Source of the DNA: Pseudomonas sp. efr-133-TYG-5 | Lineage (GTDB): Bacteria > Pseudomonadota > Gammaproteobacteria > Pseudomonadales > Pseudomonadaceae | Reading direction: 5' to 3' | Length of the DNA: 64,000 nucleotides | Assembly (NCBI RefSeq): GCF_030209175.1 | Contig: NZ_JARVSM010000001.1 | Location: forward strand, 620,001 to 684,000 | Shown here: one piece after another, positions 35,823-43,241 of the stretch | Position numbering within the stretch: position 1 is the stretch's first letter | Layout of the letters: the number at the start of each line of letters is the position of its first letter | Program-made: the position numbers and the translations under genes | The notes under the pieces: generated by a model | The model's database searches: none | The model's input: the letters and a program-made list of their open reading frames with translations, nothing else | Told to the model about the DNA's origin: nothing

Positions 35823-36662
35823 TTAGTAAGCCTTGCCAGTCTTGTAGAAGTTTTCGAAGCAGAAGTTGGTCGCCTCGATGTAGCCTTCGGCGCCACCGCA
35901 GTCGAAACGCTTGCCCTTGAACTTGTACGCCATGACGCAGCCGTTCTGGGCCTGCTTCATCAGGGCATCGGTGATCTGAATTTCACCACCCTTGCCTGGC
36001 TCGGTCTGTTCGATCAGGTCGAAGATGTCCGGGGTCAGGATGTAGCGACCGATGATCGCCAGGTTCGACGGCGCGTCTTCAGGCTTTGGCTTCTCGACCA
36101 TGCTGTGCACGCGGTAGATGTCGTCGCGGATCATCTCGCCGGCGATCACGCCGTACTTGCTGGTTTCCTGCGGATCGACTTCCTGGATAGCGATGATCGA
36201 GCAGCGGAACTGCTTGTACAGCTTGACCATCTGGGTCAGCACGCCGTCACCTTCGAGGTTGACGCACAGGTCATCCGCCAGCACCACGGCGAACGGCTCG
36301 TCACCGATCAGCGGACGACCGGTCAGAATCGCGTGGCCGAGGCCTTTCATTTCGGTCTGACGGGTGTAGGAGAACGAGCACTCATCCAGCAGTTTGCGGA
36401 TGCCGACCAGGTATTTTTCCTTATCGGTGCCCTTGATCTGGTTTTCCAGCTCGTAGCTGATGTCGAAGTGGTCTTCCAGAGCACGCTTGCCACGACCGGT
36501 AACGATGGAGATTTCCGTCAGACCGGCGTCCAGAGCTTCTTCAACGCCGTACTGGATCAGTGGCTTGTTTACCACCGGCAGCATTTCCTTGGGCATGGCT
36601 TTAGTCGCTGGCAGGAAGCGAGTACCGTAACCGGCTGCTGGGAACAAGCATTTCTTGATCAT
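35823..36662 (-). CDS. galU: UTP-glucose-1-phosphate uridylyltransferase
   Basis: 279 residues, ATG at 36662. Nucleotidyltransferase signature FPAAGYGTRFLPATKAMPKE at 7-26; the uridylyl/sugar-site motifs DDLCVNLEGD near 130 and EKPKPEDAPSNLAIIGRYIL near 195 are present. It makes UDP-glucose for LPS, exopolysaccharide and trehalose/glucan synthesis. It stands alone, with a terminator 22 bases beyond its stop. Confidence 0.95.
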   Translation of the reverse strand: MIKKCLFPAAGYGTRFLPATKAMPKEMLPVVNKPLIQYGVEEALDAGLTEISIVTGRGKRALEDHFDISYELENQIKGTDKEKYLVGIRKLLDECSFSYTRQTEMKGLGHAILTGRPLIGDEPFAVVLADDLCVNLEGDGVLTQMVKLYKQFRCSIIAIQEVDPQETSKYGVIAGEMIRDDIYRVHSMVEKPKPEDAPSNLAIIGRYILTPDIFDLIEQTEPGKGGEIQITDALMKQAQNGCVMAYKFKGKRFDCGGAEGYIEATNFCFENFYKTGKAY

Positions 36663-36920
36663 ATAAGTCCTTGAAAGGGCTGTGTGTACGAGTTTCGGCG
36701 CAGTCTAATCAGGCGGCGTGCACCTTACAATGCCCCGCGCTGGCTAACCGATGTCAACATAGAGAAATAATCTCGCCGATAGTTCCATCGACGTCTTCGA
36801 GCAGAGAAATCAGCGTAGCTCAAACTGTCGGGTGCGCTCGTGCACCATACGCTCATCGCCCCCCAATGCGCGCTTTTGCCGGTATCATGGCGCCTTTGAA
36901 CCAGCGAACGAGACTGATAG

Positions 36921-37106
36921 ATGGCTGCGGTAAAAATCATCAACGGGTATGTGATCGACAAGAAAGACGGCAAGTGGAATCTGACCACGACCAATGGCGA
37001 ACACATTGCCGGGCCTTTCGACAGCGAGCAGTTGGCGACTGATGTAGCGTCGGTGTTCACTGACACCCCTGCGTCGTCCAAGCGCCGAGGCAAGGATCAG
37101 GACTGA
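36921..37106 (+). CDS. Small conserved Pseudomonas protein (61 aa), function unknown
   Basis: 61 residues from an ATG with GAGA upstream. The pattern VKIINGYVIDKKDGKWNLTT looks like a short two-strand beta unit followed by a helix and a basic tail (KRRGKD). It has no signal peptide. A perfect terminator follows 20 bases after the stop, which supports a real gene. It is divergent from galU across 258 bases. Confidence 0.7.
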   Translation: MAAVKIINGYVIDKKDGKWNLTTTNGEHIAGPFDSEQLATDVASVFTDTPASSKRRGKDQD

Positions 37107-37126
37107 TCGGTTGCCGTCTACGCCGA

Positions 37127-37153
37127 GCCCTGCCGTTGCGCAGGGCTTTTTTG
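37127..37153 (+). terminator. Intrinsic terminator after the 61-residue gene
   Basis: AGCCCTGC-CGTTGC-GCAGGGCT followed by T residues. Confidence 0.93.
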
Positions 37154-37259
37154 TGGCCGCCGGGAAGCGCCGGGAAAACAAGTGGCCAATCGCTATAACC
37201 TTTTCATGCCGGCGCTGTCAGAGCGTTTAGCCCACTCCCTCGTTGAAGACGACACACCT

Positions 37260-37547
37260 ATGAACATGAACAGATTGCTGCCGCTGATCGCGGTATTGGC
37301 CCTTGCCGGCTGCGCCACTTCTCAACCGACCTACCTGAACAATGGCGAACAGGGCCTGAGCATCGATTGCTCCGGCGAAGCCAACTCCTGGGCCACCTGC
37401 TATGAAAAAGCCGATGCGTCCTGCGCCGGCACCGGTTATCGCATCGTCGGCACCGACGGCACGCCGGCTGCCAAGGAAAGCGACAAGACCCTCGGGGTCG
37501 ATGTCGGCAACTACAAGAACCGCAGCGTTGTGGTGGTGTGCAAGTAA
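37260..37547 (+). CDS. Small lipoprotein, function unknown
   Basis: 95 residues from ATG 37260. Signal peptide with lipobox LALAGC-ATSQP; the lipidated Cys is residue about 17. The mature part has five further cysteines (IDCSGE, ATCYEK, ASCAGT, VVCK), suggesting disulfides, and the TGYRIVGTDG phrase common in enterobacterial-type outer-membrane lipoproteins. Membrane-anchored in the periplasm; role unknown. Confidence 0.75.
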   Translation: MNMNRLLPLIAVLALAGCATSQPTYLNNGEQGLSIDCSGEANSWATCYEKADASCAGTGYRIVGTDGTPAAKESDKTLGVDVGNYKNRSVVVVCK

Positions 37548-37550
37548 GCC

Positions 37551-37781
37551 CTACATGTGGATTTCAGCGAACTTGATCCCCAGCCCGCGCACGACCTCGA
37601 TCAGGTCGTCAAGACGGCCGAAGGACTCGACTTCGTCGTTGTCATCCACAAGGAAATAGCTGCGCCCGGCGCTTTTCTTGAAGAACACGATCCATTCGCC
37701 CGGATTCGCCGGGTTCTGGATCACATGCGTGGCAGAAATAAGGCCCTCTGCGTGCCGCTCCCGAACGTTTTCCCGCTTCAT
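37551..37781 (-). CDS. Small conserved protein (76 aa), function unknown
   Basis: Start ATG 37781 behind GGAGAGG; a longer frame to 37868 is rejected for lack of a site. The sequence GEWIVFFKKSAGRSYFLVDD and EVESFGRLDDLIEVVRGLG suggests a small alpha/beta fold. It ends 4 bases from the lipoprotein gene, convergent. No function can be assigned. Confidence 0.65.
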   Translation of the reverse strand: MKRENVRERHAEGLISATHVIQNPANPGEWIVFFKKSAGRSYFLVDDNDEVESFGRLDDLIEVVRGLGIKFAEIHM

Positions 37782-37852
37782 GCGCCTCTCCAGAAATGAC
37801 AATGCCGCCCAGGCCTGACCTGGACGGCATTCATGCTCGTGACGACAGTTTA

Positions 37853-38209
37853 TCAGCCGGAAATGCACGCCGTGGCGGCATTACGTACATCCCGGGGACG
37901 GATCGGCACGTTGGACATGCGCTCATGCAACTTGATGCTGCTGCCACCGGAGCGGTCTTCGACGTCAAATACCGCGGCCGGGCCGGACGACAACTTGCCC
38001 GGCACGATCACCCGAACGCCATCCTTGTGCGGCTCGACCTGCAGGGCGCCACGGCTGTCGGCGAGTTTTTCCGCCAGACACTGGGCATACTCATGGGGTT
38101 TCTTGCCGGAAATGACATTCATGGTGGGCAGCGTTTCGTTGATTTCCGCAACGTTCGCGCAACCACTCATAGCCAGTACCAACGGCAGACACACCACACC
38201 CCATTTCAT
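37853..38209 (-). CDS. Small lipoprotein (118 aa), function unknown
   Basis: ATG 38209 follows GGAGG. Signal peptide with lipobox LAMSGC-ANV near residue 17. The mature chain is mixed alpha/beta with one further pair of cysteines (QCLAEK, TACISG). It reads in the same direction as the 76-residue gene, 71 bases apart, and may share its transcript. Confidence 0.7.
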   Translation of the reverse strand: MKWGVVCLPLVLAMSGCANVAEINETLPTMNVISGKKPHEYAQCLAEKLADSRGALQVEPHKDGVRVIVPGKLSSGPAAVFDVEDRSGGSSIKLHERMSNVPIRPRDVRNAATACISG

Positions 38210-38420
38210 ACAAATCCTCCAATAAAGACCCTCCGACAGCATAAATGCCGTTTTTCTCCGAGGCTCACTGCATTTAACCCGCTTCGAATCGCGAATAACC
38301 GTTTTAAATTGTCAAAGCGACGCCCGACGGCCAGATAATAACCCGTCCGGGCTGATAAACTGCGCCAATCGATCCTGCTATCGTTTTGATTTTGTAGAAA
38401 AAGCCCTTCTGGAGGCGCCC

Positions 38421-38723
38421 ATGAAATTCATTCACCAGCGCGAGCACCTCAACGAAGACGACATCGTCGTCATCCAATGCTCGCAAACCTGCAACATCCG
38501 CTTGATGAACGACGCCAACTTCCGCAGCTTCAAGAATGGCGGCCGCCACACCTATCATGGCGGCGCGTTCGACAAGTTTCCGGCGCGCATCACCGCGCCG
38601 AGCACCGGTTTCTGGAACATCACCATCGACACCGTCAGCCGCCGCGCCATCAGCGTGACCCGCAAGCCGACCCTGACTCACTCGATCAAGATCATTCGCC
38701 GTTCCAGCTCCAAGCTCAGCTGA
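38421..38723 (+). CDS. DUF1883 protein
   Basis: 100 residues, ATG with GGAG upstream (CTGGAGGCGCCC). MKFIHQREHLNEDDIVVIQC and the GGAFDKFPARITAPSTGFWN phrase identify the DUF1883 family, predicted all-beta and of unknown function; in some larger proteins this domain sits beside TIR domains, but here it stands alone. A 58-residue gene follows after 29 bases. Confidence 0.8.
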   Translation: MKFIHQREHLNEDDIVVIQCSQTCNIRLMNDANFRSFKNGGRHTYHGGAFDKFPARITAPSTGFWNITIDTVSRRAISVTRKPTLTHSIKIIRRSSSKLS

Positions 38724-38752
38724 ACCGACCCCACTCAACCAGACAGGTAAGC

Positions 38753-38929
38753 ATGACCGTGGCCCAAACGACCAAATACGTCATCAAGTACAAGCTCAAC
38801 GGCGAGCGCCGCTTCGAGTTCGCCCAGCTGGAAAACGGCACGGCAGAAGAAGCCAAGGCCGCGCTCGACGCCCTGCATGGCCAAAGCGATGACGTGATCA
38901 GCGACATCAGCGTCAGCAAAGCCCTCTGA
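38753..38929 (+). CDS. Small conserved protein (58 aa), function unknown
   Basis: ATG 38753 behind AGGTAAG. The chain alternates beta strand and helix (TKYVIKYKLNGERRFEFAQL, AEEAKAALDALHG) with no motif. It is probably co-transcribed with the DUF1883 gene. Its stop is 14 bases before the Ada-type promoter element of the next operon. Confidence 0.65.
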   Translation: MTVAQTTKYVIKYKLNGERRFEFAQLENGTAEEAKAALDALHGQSDDVISDISVSKAL

Positions 38930-38943
38930 GACGCGGGTGACGA

Positions 38944-38973
38944 TTTGACCGCAAGCGCCGGAGTGTTCCGGCC
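38944..38973 (+). promoter_or_regulatory. Candidate Ada-regulon element, first copy
   Basis: A 30-base element beginning TTTGACCGCAAG and ending GGAGTGTTCCGGCC. It matches the element upstream of ada at 28 of 30 positions. A -10-like TAGACT begins 42 bases after its first base, so the element covers the -35 region of the promoter of the oxygenase-alkB operon. Confidence 0.7.
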
Positions 38974-39022
38974 TCGCGGCCTGCCTAGACTGATTCGCCT
39001 GGACGTGAACCAAGGAATCAGC

Positions 39023-39736
39023 ATGCCGATGTTGCCCCTCTCCCCGCTCGAAGCGCTCGACTGGACCACCCTGCACCAGCAACTGGACCAGGATGGCTGC
39101 GCCGTCATTCGCTCGCTGTTGCAGACGCAGACGTGCGATCACATGAGCGCCCTGTATGCGCAGAGCGAACCGTTCCGCTCGCAGGTCATCATGGCCCGGC
39201 ACGGTTTCGGTCGCGGCGAATACAAGTATTTCCGCTATCCGTTGCCGTCCTTGGTGGAGCGCCTGCGCAGCGAGCTCTACGCGCAACTCGTTCCGCTGGC
39301 AAACGCCTGGCATGAGCGGATGAACCTGACGCCGCGCTTTCCTGCGTTGCACAGCGCGTTCGTGCAACGCTGCCACGCCGCCGGTCAGTTACGCCCGACC
39401 CCGCTGTTGCTGCAGTACGGTCCACAGGACTACAACTGCCTGCATCAGGATCTGTACGGCGAACACGTATTTCCGTTGCAAGTGGCGATTCTTCTGTCAG
39501 AACCCGGCGAAGACTTCAGCGGTGGCGAATTCGTCCTCACCGAGCAGCGCCCGCGAATGCAGACGCGCGTGCAAGTCATCGACATGAAAAAAGGCGATGC
39601 GTTGGTGTTTGCGGTCAATCAGCGACCGGTCAAAGGCTTGCGCGGCGATTATCGAGTGACCATGCGTCACGGCGTCAGTCGCCTGCACAGCGGAAAACGG
39701 CATACTCTGGGCATCATCTTTCACGACGCGTCATGA
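39023..39736 (+). CDS. 2-Oxoglutarate/Fe(II) oxygenase in the alkylation-repair operon
   Basis: 237 residues from ATG 39023 (AAGGA upstream). The double-stranded beta-helix motifs are seen: His-x-Asp in LHQDLYGEHVFPLQ near 148, distal His in TMRHGVSRLHSG, and the 2OG-binding Arg near the end (KRHTLGIIFH). The stop overlaps the alkB start as ATGA, so the two are translationally coupled. Its place behind an Ada-type element and before alkB suggests a role in alkylation damage response, but its substrate is unknown. Confidence 0.85.
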   Translation: MPMLPLSPLEALDWTTLHQQLDQDGCAVIRSLLQTQTCDHMSALYAQSEPFRSQVIMARHGFGRGEYKYFRYPLPSLVERLRSELYAQLVPLANAWHERMNLTPRFPALHSAFVQRCHAAGQLRPTPLLLQYGPQDYNCLHQDLYGEHVFPLQVAILLSEPGEDFSGGEFVLTEQRPRMQTRVQVIDMKKGDALVFAVNQRPVKGLRGDYRVTMRHGVSRLHSGKRHTLGIIFHDAS

Positions 39737-40404
39737 CCACCATGCACACCACTTTCGACCTGTTCGCCGACACCGAACCCGAGCAGCCAGCACGCGCTGA
39801 GCAGATCGGCGAGCAATCGTGGCTGCTGCGCGGCTTTGCCCTGCCCGATCTCGAGCCACTGCTGCCGGCACTGGATTCGCTTCTCGCCCAGGCGCCGCTG
39901 CGCCACATGATGACGCCCGGCGGGTTCAGCATGTCGGTGGCCACCAGCAGTTGCGGCGCGCTCGGCTGGATCACCGACCGCAGCGGCTATCGCTATTCAC
40001 CCGTCGACCCCCTCAGCGGCCAGCCCTGGCCGGACATGCCCGAGGTGTTCCGTGAACTGGCGCAGCGCGCTGCCAGCCAGAGCGGATTTATCGGCTTCAC
40101 TCCTGATTCCTGCCTGATCAACCGCTATGTCCCCGGCGCCAAGATGTCATTGCACCAGGACAAAGACGAAAGCGCCTACACCGCGCCGATCGTTTCGCTG
40201 TCACTGGGCTTGCCGGCGATGTTTCTGTTCGGCGGTTTCGCCCGCAGCGACAAGACCCAGCGCATTGCCCTTCTGCACGGCGATGTGGTGGTCTGGGGCG
40301 GGGTCGACCGGTTGCGCTTTCATGGCGTGCTGCCGATCAAGCCGGGGCGCCATCCGCGCCTGGGCGAACAGCGCCTGAACCTGACCTTTCGCACCGCCGG
40401 ATGA
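39733..40404 (+). CDS. alkB: AlkB, oxidative DNA/RNA demethylase
   Basis: 223 residues; the first ATG gives the 4-base overlap with the preceding gene, and a second ATG at residue 4 is possible. AlkB pattern: WITDRSGYRYSP near 78, iron ligands His-x-Asp in MSLHQDKDES near 137 and His in DRLRFHGVLPI near 195, and the 2OG Arg pair in LNLTFR at the end. It removes 1-methyladenine and 3-methylcytosine by oxidation. Operon partner of the upstream oxygenase and 89 bases before ada. Confidence 0.93.
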   Translation: MTTMHTTFDLFADTEPEQPARAEQIGEQSWLLRGFALPDLEPLLPALDSLLAQAPLRHMMTPGGFSMSVATSSCGALGWITDRSGYRYSPVDPLSGQPWPDMPEVFRELAQRAASQSGFIGFTPDSCLINRYVPGAKMSLHQDKDESAYTAPIVSLSLGLPAMFLFGGFARSDKTQRIALLHGDVVVWGGVDRLRFHGVLPIKPGRHPRLGEQRLNLTFRTAG

Positions 40405-40414
40405 TCGCGCAGAG

Positions 40415-40444
40415 TTTGACCGCAAGGGTCGGAGTGTTCCGGCC
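40415..40444 (+). promoter_or_regulatory. Candidate Ada-regulon element, second copy
   Basis: Second copy of the 30-base element (TTTGACCGCAAG ... GGAGTGTTCCGGCC), 49 bases before the ada start. A TAACCT -10-like hexamer begins 42 bases after its first base, the same spacing as in the first copy. Confidence 0.7.
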
Positions 40445-40492
40445 AGTGACGCTGGTTAACCTGAAGTCCTCAAGCTCAATGGACTCTCCATC

Positions 40493-41560
40493 ATGAAAAC
40501 GCTTTCGACCATGGCCAATATCGAAGACGATCCACGCTGGGCTGCTGTCGTCGCGCGCGATCCGCGGGCGGACGAACAGTTTGTCTATGCGGTGAAAACC
40601 ACCGGCGTGTATTGCCGGCCGAGCAGCCTGGCGCGTCTGCCGAAACCGCAGAACGTCGAGTTCTTCGACACCGCGCAACAGGCCGAAGCCGCCGGCTATC
40701 GTCCCAGCAAACGCGCCAGCAAGGACCAGAGCGCGGTGGCCGCGCAACACGCGGCCACGGTTGCCGCAGCGTGCCGGCAGATCGAATCCGCGGATACCCT
40801 GCCGGCACTCAACGAGCTCGCGGCAAGCGCGGGCCTGAGCACTTTCCATTTCCATCGTGTGTTCAAAGCCGCGACCGGCCTGACGCCAAAAGGCTACGCC
40901 GCCGCACATCGCTCGCGGCGGGTTCGCCAGCATCTGGCGGACGGCGGTTCGGTGACCGAGGCGCTGTACGAGGCCGGCTTCAACTCCAACAGCCGCTTCT
41001 ACGAAGCCGCCGACCACGTGCTGGGAATGAAACCCGCTGATTTCCGCGCGGCCGGGCAGAACAACGACATCCGCTTTGCCGTCGGCCAGTGTGCGCTGGG
41101 GGCGATTCTGGTGGCGCAGAGTGCGCGCGGGATCTGCGCGATTCTGCTGGGCGATGATCCGCATCAGCTGGTCTGTGACCTGCAGGATCAGTTTCGCCGG
41201 GCCAACCTGATCGGCGCCGACGCCGAGTTCGAGCAACTGATCGCCCGCGTCGTCGGCTTCATCGAAGCGCCGGCCATCGGCCTCGACCTGCCGCTGGATG
41301 TACGTGGCACGGCGTTTCAGGAGCGCGTCTGGCAGGCACTGCGGGAAATTCCACCGGGCAGCACCGCCAGCTATGCCGACATCGCCCTGCGCATCGGCTC
41401 GCCGAAAGCGGTGCGCGCGGTGGCCCAGGCCTGCGGTGCCAACAGTCTGGCGGTTGCCATCCCTTGCCATCGGGTGGTGCGCAGCGATGGCAACCTGTCA
41501 GGCTATCGCTGGGGCGTGGAACGCAAGCGTGAACTGCTGGCGCGCGAAGCCCGCGATTAG
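40493..41560 (+). CDS. ada: Ada: alkylation-response activator and O6-methylguanine-DNA methyltransferase, zinc site altered
   Basis: 355 residues. N-terminal AdaA domain (1-80), AraC-type helix-turn-helix (about 100-185, LAASAGLSTFHFHRVFKAAT), then the methyltransferase domain with RGTAFQERVWQALREIPPGS near 265-285 and the acceptor Cys in VAIPCHRVV near 325. Known Ada proteins bind zinc with four N-terminal cysteines (38, 42, 69, 72 in E. coli). Here only the first, the methyl-accepting Cys (residue 41), remains; the others are Ser45 (YCRPSS), Ser72 and Ala75 (YRPSKRAS). The O6-methylguanine site looks intact. How the N-terminus senses phosphotriesters is therefore uncertain. The stop overlaps the convergent GyrI-like gene by 4 bases. 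Confidence 0.93.
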   Translation: MKTLSTMANIEDDPRWAAVVARDPRADEQFVYAVKTTGVYCRPSSLARLPKPQNVEFFDTAQQAEAAGYRPSKRASKDQSAVAAQHAATVAAACRQIESADTLPALNELAASAGLSTFHFHRVFKAATGLTPKGYAAAHRSRRVRQHLADGGSVTEALYEAGFNSNSRFYEAADHVLGMKPADFRAAGQNNDIRFAVGQCALGAILVAQSARGICAILLGDDPHQLVCDLQDQFRRANLIGADAEFEQLIARVVGFIEAPAIGLDLPLDVRGTAFQERVWQALREIPPGSTASYADIALRIGSPKAVRAVAQACGANSLAVAIPCHRVVRSDGNLSGYRWGVERKRELLAREARD

Positions 41561-42015
41561 CCGATGCCGATGTAGATCGCTACCGATTCGGGGCCGGTGT
41601 AGGCCTCGAAGTCGGTGGCGAACCGCCGCTGCAGCTGCGGGTTCTGCTGAAAGTAATGCCAGATGAAACCCCAACTGGCGATCACCGTATCAGGCATCGG
41701 CCCCGATGCTTCGAACACCAGGTAGTCACCGCGCTCGATACGCACGGTGTGAAAATCCGCCGGCGGATCGACGACAGCGACACCCGCCGTTACATCGAAC
41801 GCCCCCGCGGCATCCGACTCGTACGCCGAATAAACGCCATAGACCGGCGAATCGGGGCGCATCCCAGGAATGGCCTGCGCCAGACCTTTGCCAAAGAACT
41901 GCCCCCACATCGCGCCGATTTGCGCCGTTGCGGCATTGTGCTCGGTGGCGTTGGTGGTGCGCACGCGCAACCCGGCAACCGTGAATGAATCGACATGCTG
42001 GTGCTTCACTTCCAT
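41557..42015 (-). CDS. GyrI-like / AraC effector-binding domain protein
   Basis: 152 residues, ATG at 42015 with GGAG-like upstream bases. The pattern of two SHS2 beta-alpha-beta units ending ESVAIYIGIG and the central YGVYSAYESDAAGAFDVTAG match the stand-alone GyrI-like small-molecule binding domain. The partner or ligand is unknown. It is convergent with ada and upstream of the acuI-like gene on the same strand as the latter. Confidence 0.8.
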   Translation of the reverse strand: MEVKHQHVDSFTVAGLRVRTTNATEHNAATAQIGAMWGQFFGKGLAQAIPGMRPDSPVYGVYSAYESDAAGAFDVTAGVAVVDPPADFHTVRIERGDYLVFEASGPMPDTVIASWGFIWHYFQQNPQLQRRFATDFEAYTGPESVAIYIGIG

Positions 42016-42077
42016 CGTAAACGCCGCTCCCTGTGCGCCGGATGCGGCCCGAGGGGGCCGCAGAGGCGCTCACTTTG

Positions 42078-43061
42078 TCAGCGATTGACGTCCACTACAA
42101 CCCGCCCGCGCAGCTGGCCGGCGAGCAGTTTCGGTGCCGCGTCGATGGCTTCGCCGAGGCCGATTTCATGGCTGATCAGCGACAACAGGGCAACGTCCAG
42201 ATCGCTGGCCAGACGCGCCCATGCCTCGATGCGCCGCGCCTTCGGCTGGGTCACGCTGTTGATCCCGGCCAGGGTCACGCCGCGCAGAATGAACGGTGCC
42301 ACCGAGGCCGGGAAATCCATGCCCTGGGCCAGGCCGCAAGCGGCGACCGTACCCTCGGCGCGCGTGCTGGCACAGGCATTGGCCAGGGTGTGGCTGCCCA
42401 CCGAATCGATGACTGCCGCCCAGCGTTCCTTGGCCAGCGGTTTGCCCGGTTCGGAGAGCGTCGCGCGATCAATGATTTCAGTGGCGCCGAGCTGTTGCAG
42501 ATAGTTGTGCTCGGATACCCGGCCGGTCGACGCGACGACCCGATAACCCAGGCGACTCAACAAGGCAATGGCGAAACTGCCGACGCCGCCATTGGCCCCG
42601 GTGACCAGCACCTCGCCCTGCGCGGGTGTCACGCCATTGCGCTCCAACGCCATGATGCACAGCATCGCCGTGTAGCCGGCGGTGCCGATGGCCATCGCTT
42701 GCGCCGCGGTGAACGCCTCGGGCAGCGGGATCAACCAGTCGCCGTTGAGCCGCGCCTTCTGCGCCAGACCGCCCCAATGCGTCTCGCCCACACCCCAGCC
42801 GTTGAGCAACACTTGATCGCCGACCTTGTAGTCAGGGTGCGAGCTGACTTCGACGGTGCCGGCCAGATCGATCCCCGGCACCATCGGAAACTTGCGCACC
42901 ACCGGGCTGCTGCCGGTGATGGCCAGGCCATCCTTGAAGTTCAGCGTGCTATACGCAACCCGCACCGTGACATCGCCCTCGGGCAACTGCGCGTCGTTGA
43001 TCTGCTGCAGGCTGGCGCGGTAACCATTGTCGTCTTTGTCGATCAGAATGCCGTTGAACAT
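42078..43061 (-). CDS. acuI: AcuI/YhdH-type acrylyl-CoA reductase (MDR family)
   Basis: 327 residues from ATG 43061. It is a zinc-free medium-chain dehydrogenase/reductase: VRVAYSTLNFKDGLAITGSS near 32-50, VPGIDLAGTV near 63, the NADPH motif LVTGANGGVGSFAIALLSRL near 152-171, and GINSVTQPKARR near 270, all features of YhdH/AcuI. In that family the enzyme reduces acrylyl-CoA to propionyl-CoA and protects against acrylate. No dmd genes are nearby, so a detoxifying housekeeping role is inferred. Confidence 0.87.
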   Translation of the reverse strand: MFNGILIDKDDNGYRASLQQINDAQLPEGDVTVRVAYSTLNFKDGLAITGSSPVVRKFPMVPGIDLAGTVEVSSHPDYKVGDQVLLNGWGVGETHWGGLAQKARLNGDWLIPLPEAFTAAQAMAIGTAGYTAMLCIMALERNGVTPAQGEVLVTGANGGVGSFAIALLSRLGYRVVASTGRVSEHNYLQQLGATEIIDRATLSEPGKPLAKERWAAVIDSVGSHTLANACASTRAEGTVAACGLAQGMDFPASVAPFILRGVTLAGINSVTQPKARRIEAWARLASDLDVALLSLISHEIGLGEAIDAAPKLLAGQLRGRVVVDVNR

Positions 43062-43241
43062 GACTGCCTCTCTGCGATGAATTTCAGCGTGTCGGGCCAT
43101 TGAAATAACACAAAGCAACATTTTGCCCCACTCGACTTTCCGCCAATCGGCGAAACCGCCGGGTGAATCCAACGCGGGCGTCTATGCTTTTTCGACGGCC
43201 CGCCCAAGTCCCCCGAGCGGCCCTTGTCGATGGAGTTGACG

